Source: an uncultured Bacilli bacterium (GTDB lineage Bacteria; Bacillota_I; Bacilli_A; RF39; UBA660). From it: a stretch of DNA of 31,364 nt. This document shows positions 14,964-21,762 of the stretch, one piece after another (the first letter of the stretch is position 1; each line of letters starts with the position of its first letter). Below the pieces are notes generated by a model. That model was given only the letters and a program-made list of their open reading frames with translations, searched no databases and was not told the origin of the DNA. Location of the stretch: assembly GCA_934149105.1 (NCBI GenBank), contig CAKPDP010000009.1:1-31364 (forward strand), in the 5' to 3' direction. A program made the position numbers and the translations under genes.

Positions 14964-15260
14964 ATGCATAAAATAATAGATAAGACTTATGAATTATTAG
15001 ATTGTTTAGATAAGAGTAATTTAATTTATGAGTTAGAAGTATATAAGAATAGGTCTTTAAAGAATAAAGACATTCTTTCTTTAATAAAGAAATATAATTC
15101 TAGTAGTGAGGATCAAGAGCTTATTAGAATAAAGAAAGAATTATATAGTTATAATGATTATAAGAAATATGTTAATTGTTATCAACAATTAAATGATATA
15201 GTATTTAAGATAAATAGAAGATATAAGAGTTTATTAAGTAATAGGAGATGTTCTAAGTGA
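14964..15260 (+). CDS. ylbF: YlbF/YmcA-family regulator protein
   Basis: A 98-aa, largely helical protein of the YlbF (RicF) family, by position between ylbE and rsmD and by pattern ('IIDKTYELLDCLDKSNLIYELEVYKNRSLKNKDILSLIKKYN', ending in a helix before a Cys-containing tail). In B. subtilis YlbF works with YmcA and YaaT in the Y-complex that guides RNase Y processing and binds Fe-S through Cys. Here the tail 'SNRRCSK' retains one late Cys. The gene ends TGA overlapping the rsmD GTG start by four bases (GTGA). Confidence 0.75.
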   Translation: MHKIIDKTYELLDCLDKSNLIYELEVYKNRSLKNKDILSLIKKYNSSSEDQELIRIKKELYSYNDYKKYVNCYQQLNDIVFKINRRYKSLLSNRRCSK

Positions 15261-15805
15261 GAGTGATTAGTGGTACTTTAAAGGGAAGAATTATAAAAGG
15301 ATATAATGTTTTAGGAACTAGACCTACTATGGATAGAGTTAAAGAATCTATCTTTGGGACTATTCAAAATTATGTTAAAGATAGTGTATGTTTAGATTTA
15401 TTTGCGGGTAGTGGTAATTTAGGAATAGAAGCTTTAAGTAATGGGAGTAAATATTGTTATTTTGTAGATAATAATAAAGAAATATTAAAAGTATTAAAAG
15501 ATAATATTAATACTTTTAATTTAAATGATAAGTGTAATATTAGTTTGTTAGATTATAATAAAGCTTTAGAATATTTTAAAGATAAAGAATTAAAGTTTGA
15601 TTTAATATTTATAGATCCTCCTTATAAATATACTATTATAGAAGAGATTATAGATAAGATAAATAAGTATAATCTTTTAAATAAAGAGGGGATATTAGTA
15701 TTAGAATTTCAATATGATAAATTAGAAGATAGTTACTTGGGATTATCTTTAGTAAAAAAGAAAAAGTATAGTGATAAGTTTGTCTATATTTTTAGAAAAA
15801 TATGA
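15257..15805 (+). CDS. rsmD: 16S rRNA (guanine966-N2)-methyltransferase RsmD
   Basis: A 182-aa SAM-dependent methyltransferase that modifies G966 of 16S rRNA. Visible: 'MRVISGTLKGR' family N-terminus, 'RPTMDRVKESIFGTI', SAM-binding motif I 'LDLFAGSGNLGIEALSNGS', and catalytic 'FIDPPYK'. The length is the family's usual. The start is GTG 15257, with GGAG 9 bases upstream and a four-base overlap with ylbF. The gene stops in TGA, which confirms a standard code. In most Bacilli coaD follows directly; here a pilin-like gene with its own promoter does. Confidence 0.93.
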   Translation: MRVISGTLKGRIIKGYNVLGTRPTMDRVKESIFGTIQNYVKDSVCLDLFAGSGNLGIEALSNGSKYCYFVDNNKEILKVLKDNINTFNLNDKCNISLLDYNKALEYFKDKELKFDLIFIDPPYKYTIIEEIIDKINKYNLLNKEGILVLEFQYDKLEDSYLGLSLVKKKKYSDKFVYIFRKI

Positions 15806-15824
15806 CAAATGTTTATTTAATTTA

Positions 15825-15853
15825 TTGACTATTATTTTTTCCTATGGTATATT
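15825..15853 (+). promoter_or_regulatory. Promoter TTGACT-17-TATATT with extended -10
   Basis: TTGACT (15825-15830), spacer 17, TGGTATATT (15845-15853), just after the rsmD stop. It separates the pilin-like gene from the ylb block. Confidence 0.75.
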
Positions 15854-15892
15854 TTTATTGTAAGATATATGATAGAGGAGGAAATAATTAAA

Positions 15893-16345
15893 ATGAAAAA
15901 ATTAAATGAAAAAGGTTTTACTTTAATAGAGTTATTGGCTGTTATTGTAATTTTAGCTATTGTTGCTGCTATTACTATTCCAACAGTATTAAGTTCAATG
16001 GGAAATGCTAGACAAAGTACTTTTAATACTAGTGCTCAAACTGTTGCAGATTGGTTTGAAAAAGAATATTCTGCGGCTCAAATAAATATGGCTGATGCTG
16101 AATTTACGGCTTTATGTGGTGCAGATGGTTCTACCTGTGTTTCTGATGCTGGAACGTCATTTAATAGTGAAGTAGGTAAAAAGGCATTAGAGACTGCTGG
16201 AGTTAAAGCTTCAAATTATGATCGTGAAAGTAGTACGGTAAAGATTAATACTAATGGACGTGTTTGTATTACTTTAAAGGCTTCTAACAGTGGTGATTTT
16301 AGTTCTGTAAAAACAACAACTGCTACGAGTGCTACTTGTTCATAA
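15893..16345 (+). CDS. Type IV pilin-like (prepilin N-terminus) protein
   Basis: A 150-aa protein with a canonical prepilin leader: MKKLNEKG then FTLIELLAVIVILAIVAAITIP, with cleavage after G8 and Glu at mature position 5. The hydrophobic helix is followed by a soluble domain with four Cys: two in 'LCGADGSTCV' and two late ('RVCITL' and 'ATCS'), suggesting two disulfides. It resembles ComGC/PilA-type major pilins, but no prepilin peptidase, ATPase or platform gene is in the window. ATG 15893 is preferred over the in-frame ATG 15869, which lies upstream of the binding site AGAGGAGG. Its strong promoter and terminator make it a single-gene unit and suggest high expression. Confidence 0.88.
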   Translation: MKKLNEKGFTLIELLAVIVILAIVAAITIPTVLSSMGNARQSTFNTSAQTVADWFEKEYSAAQINMADAEFTALCGADGSTCVSDAGTSFNSEVGKKALETAGVKASNYDRESSTVKINTNGRVCITLKASNSGDFSSVKTTTATSATCS

Positions 16346-16363
16346 TTTTATTATTAATCAATT

Positions 16364-16392
16364 GACTGTATATTTAGATGCAGTCTTTTTTT
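16364..16392 (+). terminator. Terminator of the pilin-like gene
   Basis: GACTGTAT (16364-16371) pairs with ATGCAGTC (16378-16385), one G-U pair, followed by seven T. Confidence 0.85.
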
Positions 16393-16393
16393 A

Positions 16394-16423
16394 TTGACAG
16401 AAACTTTGAATATTTAGTATAAT
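16394..16423 (+). promoter_or_regulatory. Consensus promoter TTGACA-18-TATAAT of nfo
   Basis: Both hexamers are perfect consensus: TTGACA 16394-16399 and TATAAT 16418-16423. Confidence 0.8.
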
Positions 16424-16446
16424 GGGGAGGAATAGGAGTTGATGGT

Positions 16447-17352
16447 ATGTTGATTATTGGAAGTCATGTATCGTTTAAGAATGATAGTCAGTTAGTTGGT
16501 AGTGTTAAGGAAAGTATTGGATATGGATCTAATTGTTTTATGTTTTATACAGGTGCTCCTCAGAATACTATGAGAAAAGAAGTTAATGATTTAAAGACGT
16601 TGGAAGCTTATCAGTTGATGAAAGAAAATAATATGGATTTAAATAATGTGGTTGTTCATGCTCCATATATAGTTAATTTATGTAATAGTAATAATTTTGA
16701 TTTTTCAGTTAATTTTTTAGTGCAGGAATGTGAAAGATGTGATTTGTTAGGGGTTAATAAGATGGTTTTACATCCTGGTAGTGCGGTTAATGGAATGGAT
16801 AGGGATATTGCTATTAAGAATATTATAGATGGATTAAATATAATATTAGATAATGATTATAAGGTTAAGATTTTGTTAGAGACGATGGCTGGTAAGGGAA
16901 ATGAAGTTGGTAAAACTTTTGAAGAGCTAGCTAAGATTATAGAGGGAGTTAAATTTAAAGATAAAATAGGGGTGTGTTTGGATACTTGTCATATTAATGA
17001 TGCTGGTTATGATCTTAAGGATTTTGATAAGATTTTAGAGGAATTTGATAGGGTTATTGGTCTTAAGTATTTGGGATGTATTCATGTTAATGATAGTAAG
17101 AATGAGAAAGGTAGTCATAAAGATAGGCATGAGAATATTGGATTTGGGACGATAGGATTTGATAATTTGCTTAAGGTTATTTATAATTCAAGGATAGAGA
17201 GTATTCCAAAGATATTGGAGACACCTTATGTATCATATGATGATACTTCTAAGGAGAGGGTATATGCTCCTTATAAGTATGAGATTGCTATGATTAGGGA
17301 AAAGAAATTTGATCCGGATCTTTTGTTAAGAATTAGGCAAGATAATTTATAG
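16447..17352 (+). CDS. nfo: Endonuclease IV (AP endonuclease)
   Basis: A 301-aa zinc-dependent apurinic/apyrimidinic endonuclease of base-excision repair. TIM-barrel motifs in order: 'IGSHVSF', 'VHAPYIVNL', 'VLHPGSAV', 'LETMAGKGNEVG', 'GVCLDTCHINDAGYD', 'HVNDSKNEKGSHKDRHENIGFGTIG' and 'ILETPY'. These contain the His, Glu and Asp residues that bind the three metal ions. The C-terminus continues about 15 residues beyond the usual end. ATG 16447 follows GGAG by 7 bases. Single gene with a consensus promoter and a terminator. Confidence 0.95.
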   Translation: MLIIGSHVSFKNDSQLVGSVKESIGYGSNCFMFYTGAPQNTMRKEVNDLKTLEAYQLMKENNMDLNNVVVHAPYIVNLCNSNNFDFSVNFLVQECERCDLLGVNKMVLHPGSAVNGMDRDIAIKNIIDGLNIILDNDYKVKILLETMAGKGNEVGKTFEELAKIIEGVKFKDKIGVCLDTCHINDAGYDLKDFDKILEEFDRVIGLKYLGCIHVNDSKNEKGSHKDRHENIGFGTIGFDNLLKVIYNSRIESIPKILETPYVSYDDTSKERVYAPYKYEIAMIREKKFDPDLLLRIRQDNL

Positions 17353-17370
17353 GAGTTATCTTGCTTTATT
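17337..17370 (+). terminator. Terminator of nfo
   Basis: Perfect 9-bp stem GCAAGATAA (17337-17345) / TTATCTTGC (17356-17364), then TTTATT. The stop codon is in the loop. Confidence 0.7.
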
Positions 17371-17384
17371 AATAATTATTAAAA

Positions 17385-17411
17385 TTAGCAATTTGAGTTG
17401 ACAATTGCTAA
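17385..17411 (+). promoter_or_regulatory. CIRCE-like operator (HrcA binding site)
   Basis: TTAGCAATT (17385-17393), a 9-base spacer, then AATTGCTAA (17403-17411): a perfect 9-bp inverted repeat with the exact CIRCE geometry. The CIRCE consensus is TTAGCACTC-N9-GAGTGCTAA; the outer six bases of each arm match and the inner changes are compensatory. It lies just upstream of the heat-shock gene htpG and contains its -35. Confidence 0.8.
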
Positions 17412-17426
17412 AGATGGTGGTAAACT
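17398..17426 (+). promoter_or_regulatory. htpG promoter embedded in the operator
   Basis: TTGACA (17398-17403), spacer 17, extended -10 TGGTAAACT (17418-17426). The -35 lies inside the CIRCE-like element, so a bound repressor would block it. Confidence 0.7.
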
Positions 17427-17459
17427 GAATTTATGATGATGAAAGAAAGAGGATGATTA

Positions 17460-19346
17460 ATGATGGCGAAGAAGCAATTTAATGCTGATGCTAAGAAATT
17501 AATGGATTTAATGGTAAATTCTATTTATACTAATAAAGAAATATTTTTAAGAGAAATTATATCTAATGCTAGTGATGCTATTGATAAGTTATATTATATG
17601 TCTCTTACTGATAGTAAGATAAAAGTTAATAAAGAAGATTTAGAGATTAGAGTAGATGTAGATAAAGATAATCGTACAATTACGGTATCTGATAATGGTT
17701 GTGGTATGTCTAAAGAAGATTTAGAAAAAAATTTAGGTACTATTGCTAAGAGTGGATCTTTGGCTTTTAAGGAAGCTAATGAGAAGAAGGATAATATCGA
17801 TATAATTGGACAATTTGGAGTAGGATTTTATTCGGCTTTTATGGTTAGTAGTGAAGTAAAAGTTATTAGTAGAGCTTATGATAGTGATGAAGCTTATTGT
17901 TGGATTAGTAATGGTCTTGATGGTTATGAGATCAAGAAAGATAGTAGAGATAGTTATGGTACAACTGTAATATTAAAAATTAAAGAAGATACAGAGAATG
18001 ATAAGTATAGTGAATTTTTAGAGAGTTATAGAGTACAGAATTTAATTAGAAAATATTCTAATTATATTACTTATCCAATTAAGATGGAAGTTACTCATAG
18101 CAAGTTAAAAGAAGGAACTAAAGATGAATATGAAGAAGTTTCCGAGTTAGAGACTATTAATAGTATGGTTCCTTTATGGAAAAAGAATAAGAAAGACATT
18201 ACTGAAGAAGAATATAATAATTTTTATACGGAGAAGTTCTTTGATTATGATAAACCTAGTTTAGTTATTCATAGTAGTGTTGAGGGTAAATGTAGTTATA
18301 ATGCATTATTGTTTATTCCTAGTCATACACCATTTGATTTTTATACTAAGGAATATGAAAAAGGATTAGCATTATATTCTAATGGGGTATTGATAATGGA
18401 TAAATGTTCAGATTTATTACCAGATTATTTTAGTTTTGTTAAGGGAATCGTTGATACGCAAGATTTATCTTTAAATATATCTCGTGAGATGTTACAACAA
18501 GATGCTGGTCTTAAGATTATTGCTAAGAGTATTCAAGGTAAGATTAAGAAAGAATTAGAAAATACGCTTAAAAATGATCGTAGTAAGTATGAAGCTATAT
18601 TTAATACATTTGGTAGACAATTAAAATTTGGGGTTTATGATAATTATGGTATGAATAAAGATGAATTAAAAGATCTACTTATGTTTTATTCTTCACGTGA
18701 GAAGAAACTTGTTACTTTGAAGGAATATGTAGAGAGAATGAAAGAAGGACAAGATAGTATCTATTATGTTAGTGGAGAAAATGTAGATAAGATAGATATG
18801 TTACCACAAGTAGAACAAGTTAAAGATAAAGATTATGAAGTTTTATATTTAACTGATTATGTTGATGAATTTGTTATGCAAGTTTTAACAACATATGATG
18901 ATAAGAAATTAGTTAATGTTAGTGATGCTAATTTAGATTTGGCTAGTGAAGAAGAGAAAGAAAAGCTTAAAAATATTAATGAAGAATATAAAGATATGTT
19001 TACAGTTATGAAAGAAGCTCTTGATAATAAGGTTGAAGAAGTTAGATTTACGGGTAGACTTAAAAATCATCCAGTATGTTTAATTAGTGAGGGAGATATT
19101 TCTATTGAGATGGAAAAGGTTATTAATGCTATGCCTAATGATCAAGAAGTACATGCTAAGACGATTATGGAGATAAATGAAAGTCATCCTATAGCAGAAA
19201 AAATAAAGAAGTTATATCAAGAGGATAAAGATAAATTAAAAGATTATACTAAGGTTTTATATGCTCAAGCTAGACTTATCGAAGGACTTCCAGTTGATAA
19301 TCCGACAGAGATTAGTAATTTAGTTTGTGATATGTTATCGAAGTAA
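17460..19346 (+). CDS. htpG: Molecular chaperone HtpG (Hsp90)
   Basis: A 628-aa ATP-dependent cytosolic chaperone. The N-terminal GHKL ATPase shows 'EIISNASDAIDKL', 'DNGCGMSKEDL', 'LGTIAKSGS' and 'GQFGVGFYSAFMV'. The middle domain has 'NISREMLQQ' with the catalytic Arg, preceded by 'GIVDTQDLSLN', and the C-terminal dimerisation domain ends the protein. Full family length. ATG 17460 is 7 bases after GAGG; ATG 17463 is an alternative. The CIRCE-like operator upstream predicts heat induction through HrcA, though hrcA itself is not in the window. Single gene. Confidence 0.95.
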   Translation: MMAKKQFNADAKKLMDLMVNSIYTNKEIFLREIISNASDAIDKLYYMSLTDSKIKVNKEDLEIRVDVDKDNRTITVSDNGCGMSKEDLEKNLGTIAKSGSLAFKEANEKKDNIDIIGQFGVGFYSAFMVSSEVKVISRAYDSDEAYCWISNGLDGYEIKKDSRDSYGTTVILKIKEDTENDKYSEFLESYRVQNLIRKYSNYITYPIKMEVTHSKLKEGTKDEYEEVSELETINSMVPLWKKNKKDITEEEYNNFYTEKFFDYDKPSLVIHSSVEGKCSYNALLFIPSHTPFDFYTKEYEKGLALYSNGVLIMDKCSDLLPDYFSFVKGIVDTQDLSLNISREMLQQDAGLKIIAKSIQGKIKKELENTLKNDRSKYEAIFNTFGRQLKFGVYDNYGMNKDELKDLLMFYSSREKKLVTLKEYVERMKEGQDSIYYVSGENVDKIDMLPQVEQVKDKDYEVLYLTDYVDEFVMQVLTTYDDKKLVNVSDANLDLASEEEKEKLKNINEEYKDMFTVMKEALDNKVEEVRFTGRLKNHPVCLISEGDISIEMEKVINAMPNDQEVHAKTIMEINESHPIAEKIKKLYQEDKDKLKDYTKVLYAQARLIEGLPVDNPTEISNLVCDMLSK

Positions 19347-19382
19347 AAAAGTTAGAAAGACTAGATTTTCTAGCTTTTTTTT
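19346..19382 (+). terminator. Terminator of htpG
   Basis: AAAAAGTTAGAAA (19346-19358) pairs with TTTTCTAGCTTTTT, one G-U pair, followed by a T run to 19382. Confidence 0.8.
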
Positions 19383-19390
19383 GGTATACT
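19382..19390 (+). promoter_or_regulatory. Extended -10 promoter of the Trp-repeat operon
   Basis: TGGTATACT at 19382-19390, within the T run of the htpG terminator; the -35 (TAGATT) is weak. The ribosome binding site GGGGGG precedes ATG 19418. Confidence 0.5.
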
Positions 19391-19417
19391 AGTTGTTACT
19401 AATTGGGGGGATAGTTT

Positions 19418-19951
19418 ATGGATAAAGAAAGTACTATGGAACTTTTTAAAGATAAGCCAGAACTTTTTTCGAATAGAGTATTTGATAGAAAAAGAGAGAT
19501 GGTGGAAGAAGTTTTAAAGATGCCAGAATGGAATGATCCTAGATATAAACATTTATTGACGTCTACTATTTGGCACGATAATATAGAAACTATTAGAAAA
19601 AAGTTACATTTGAGTTGTCTTCAGGAATATCCTTGGTTATTTACTTCAAGTATATTTTTAGTTAAGATTGAAAATATTATTGGTAATATTAAATTGTTTA
19701 AGGAATATGGGATAGATAATTATGTGACAATTAGTGCAATTAGATATGATTTTAAGAAGAAGAGAACTTTATTAGAAGAGATGGTATCTCAAGATATAGC
19801 TTTGATAGTAGAAGATAGGCGAGGGGAGAAAAAACTAAATCCTCTAATTGCCATGAGCCCTAGAGAAGCAGATCGAAAATTAGCAAATAAATTCGGTTGG
19901 GAATCTAGTAACGAGGGTGAGAAGAAAGTTAGGAAGTTAAGAAGGGGTTAG
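19418..19951 (+). CDS. Short paralog of the 30-residue Trp-repeat protein (one repeat)
   Basis: A 177-aa cytosolic protein I do not recognise. It has an N-cap ('ELFKDKPELFSNRVFD'), one 30-residue repeat ('REMVEEVLKM PEWNDPRYKH LLTSTIWHDN'), a shortened 28-residue unit, and a C-cap ('IENIIGNIKLFKEYGI ... LLEEMVSQDIALIVED') ending in a basic tail (KKVRKLRRG). Each element matches the 474-aa product of the next gene, which has ten repeats. No signal peptide, membrane segment or catalytic motif is visible. It is separated from the long paralog by one base and must be co-transcribed. Predicted fold: paired helices, alpha-solenoid-like. Possible roles (protein or nucleic-acid binding scaffold) are speculation. 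Confidence 0.8.
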   Translation: MDKESTMELFKDKPELFSNRVFDRKREMVEEVLKMPEWNDPRYKHLLTSTIWHDNIETIRKKLHLSCLQEYPWLFTSSIFLVKIENIIGNIKLFKEYGIDNYVTISAIRYDFKKKRTLLEEMVSQDIALIVEDRRGEKKLNPLIAMSPREADRKLANKFGWESSNEGEKKVRKLRRG

Positions 19952-19952
19952 G

Positions 19953-21377
19953 ATGAAAAAAGAAAAAGAAGAATTAATTAGAAAATTACTTAAAGATAAA
20001 CCAGAGTTAATATGTAGAAAAGTATTTGAATTGGATTATGAAAAAGTTAAAGAAATTTTGGAGTTGCCATGGTGGAATAAGCCTGAGTTTTCTTTCTTAC
20101 TAACCACAAATATTTGGAATAGTAGTATCCAAAATATTAATGGTATTTTGAGTTTAGATTATTGGAATGATGAGGATAAAAGAAAATTGTTAACTCCTAA
20201 TATATGGAGTGCTAGTGTTATGGATGTTGTAAAGATTATGGAATTTCCAGAGTGGAAGGAAGTGCGATTCCAAAAGTTATTGACATCAACAATTTGGTGT
20301 TCTAATTATGTATTTGTTAAAAAAATTTTAAGTTTGCCTTATTTTGAACAAGAAGAATTTAAAGAACTATTAACGTCTGGTATTTGGAATACTAATCCTG
20401 ATAATGTTATAAAAATTTTGAGTCTTCCTTATTGGAAAGATGAGAAATTTAAACATTTATTAACGTCTACTATTTGGGGAATTAAGAGTGAAGAAGTAGA
20501 AAGAATTTTAAATCTTTCTTGTTGGGAGAAAGAAGAATATAGAAAATTACTTACTCCAGGATTATGGCAATCTAATTATTATAATATTAAAAATATTTTA
20601 GAGTTAGAATACTTCAAAGAAGAGAAATTTAGGCATTTATTAACTCCTAATATTTGGCATAGTAATTATGAGAATATTAAGAAAATTATGGAACTTCCTT
20701 ATTGGAAAGAAGAAAAATTTTATAATATTTTAACACCGGAGATTTGGCAAAATAATTATGAGAATGTAGAAGAAATATTAGAACTTCCTTATTGGAATTA
20801 TCCAGACTATGAGGGATTATTATCTTCTAATATTTGGAAGAAAAAAGCCAGTGATGTTAAAAAAATATTAGAATTAGATTGTTTTCAGGAAGAATGGTGC
20901 CGAAAGATTTTAACACCTACTATTTGGAATAGTAGCTACTGGGATATAAAAAGAAAGGTAGAATTACCTTATTGGAAACAATATCCACAATTATTTACGC
21001 CTTCATTATTTTTAACATCACTTGAGAATATAGAAGGAAATATAAAGCTTTTTCAAAAATATGATTTAGATTTATATTTAACTCCAACTTTATTAAGACA
21101 ACCTTATAAAAAACAAGAAAAAATTATAGAAAGAATGATTTTAGAAGGTATTCCTTTAATAGAGCTTGATAATGACGACAAAGAGATAGTAAGTCCTATT
21201 ATTAGATCAAATTCTTCAAAGAAAGAAGAATGGTTAGATAAATATATAAAAAGTATAAATAAAGAGCAAGATGATGGATCAAGGATAGTAGCAATAAGAG
21301 AGAGAAATTTAGGAAATGAGAGTCTTTATCCTCAAAGAGATAAAAGATTAGTTAGAAAAAGAGAAATAAAGAAATAA
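19953..21377 (+). CDS. Long Trp-repeat protein (ten 30-residue repeats)
   Basis: A 474-aa cytosolic protein of no family I recognise. Residues 29-328 are ten consecutive repeats of exactly 30 residues without a single indel, approximate consensus xxxVxKILxL PYWxEEKFxx LLTPxIWxSN. Trp (or Phe) at repeat position 13 and Trp at 27 are near-invariant. A shortened eleventh unit, a C-cap with 'LENIEGNIKLFQKYDLDLYLT', and a basic, charged tail (YPQRDKRLVRKREIKK) follow. The N-cap 'LLKDKPELICRKVFELD' is shared with the short paralog. Each unit probably forms two helices, stacking as a solenoid. There is no exported signal or enzyme motif. ATG 19953 follows AAGGGG. A strong terminator ends the operon. 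Confidence 0.85.
   Translation: MKKEKEELIRKLLKDKPELICRKVFELDYEKVKEILELPWWNKPEFSFLLTTNIWNSSIQNINGILSLDYWNDEDKRKLLTPNIWSASVMDVVKIMEFPEWKEVRFQKLLTSTIWCSNYVFVKKILSLPYFEQEEFKELLTSGIWNTNPDNVIKILSLPYWKDEKFKHLLTSTIWGIKSEEVERILNLSCWEKEEYRKLLTPGLWQSNYYNIKNILELEYFKEEKFRHLLTPNIWHSNYENIKKIMELPYWKEEKFYNILTPEIWQNNYENVEEILELPYWNYPDYEGLLSSNIWKKKASDVKKILELDCFQEEWCRKILTPTIWNSSYWDIKRKVELPYWKQYPQLFTPSLFLTSLENIEGNIKLFQKYDLDLYLTPTLLRQPYKKQEKIIERMILEGIPLIELDNDDKEIVSPIIRSNSSKKEEWLDKYIKSINKEQDDGSRIVAIRERNLGNESLYPQRDKRLVRKREIKK
20037..20936 (+). repeat. Ten coding tandem repeats of 90 bp
   Basis: Ten in-register 90-bp units, each encoding 30 residues. Units are diverged at the DNA level but retain short near-identical stretches (for example around CTTCCTTATTGGAAAGA). 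No unit carries an insertion or deletion. Confidence 0.85.
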
Positions 21378-21395
21378 GAAATTTTATACGGATAT

Positions 21396-21430
21396 AAACC
21401 TCGTTTCTTGAGTAGGGGAAACGAGGTTTT
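21396..21430 (+). terminator. Strong terminator of the Trp-repeat operon
   Basis: Perfect 12-bp stem AAACCTCGTTTC (21396-21407) / GAAACGAGGTTT (21418-21429), G/C-rich core, ending in TTTT. Confidence 0.85.
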
Positions 21431-21605
21431 AAAGTAATTTAGAATAGTTCTTTAGAGGAAGATAAAAGATAGATTAAAGGGATAACTATGGGGTAGCAAA
21501 TAATTTAGGTGGGGAGTAGAAGACTAAAAAAAGAAGAGAGCGTGGTGGAAGGCAAAAGAGGGAATAAGAGAAAGCAAAAGAAAGAACAAATGTTTGTAAA
21601 AAATA
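21431..21605. other. Purine-rich non-coding stretch
   Basis: No open frame with a start is supportable. The plus strand is strongly purine-biased (runs such as AAAAAAAGAAGAGAG and GGAAGGCAAAAGAGGG). I see no tRNA, 6S, SRP or riboswitch signature. Confidence 0.4.
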
Positions 21606-21634
21606 TTGACAATCAAATAAGGATATGGTATAGT
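21606..21634 (+). promoter_or_regulatory. Strong promoter TTGACA-17-TATAGT, distal to asnB
   Basis: TTGACA (21606-21611), spacer 17, extended TGGTATAGT (21626-21634). A transcript would start near 21641 and carry about 120 nt of leader before asnB, or a separate short RNA. Confidence 0.7.
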
Positions 21635-21705
21635 GATAAAGAAAGAGATAAGTAAGATAGGGGGTTTACAGTTTTTTTAATTAAGATTAGAAAAGAGTAT
21701 TTAAA

Positions 21706-21734
21706 TTTACAAATGGGTATGATAATGATATACT
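21706..21734 (+). promoter_or_regulatory. Proximal asnB promoter TTTACA-17-TATACT
   Basis: TTTACA (21706-21711), spacer 17, extended TGATATACT (21726-21734). The ribosome binding site AAGGGTGAT follows before ATG 21763. Confidence 0.7.
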
Positions 21735-21762
21735 AATAATTATTAAAGGGTGATGATATTAT

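Noticed and set aside
20037..20936. CRISPR array (regular 90-bp periodicity)
   Set aside because: The periodicity is protein-coding, units are diverged, and there are no identical short repeats with unique spacers.
21641..21762. T-box or amino-acid riboswitch before asnB
   Set aside because: Too short, and no T-box sequence, specifier stem or antiterminator pair could be seen.
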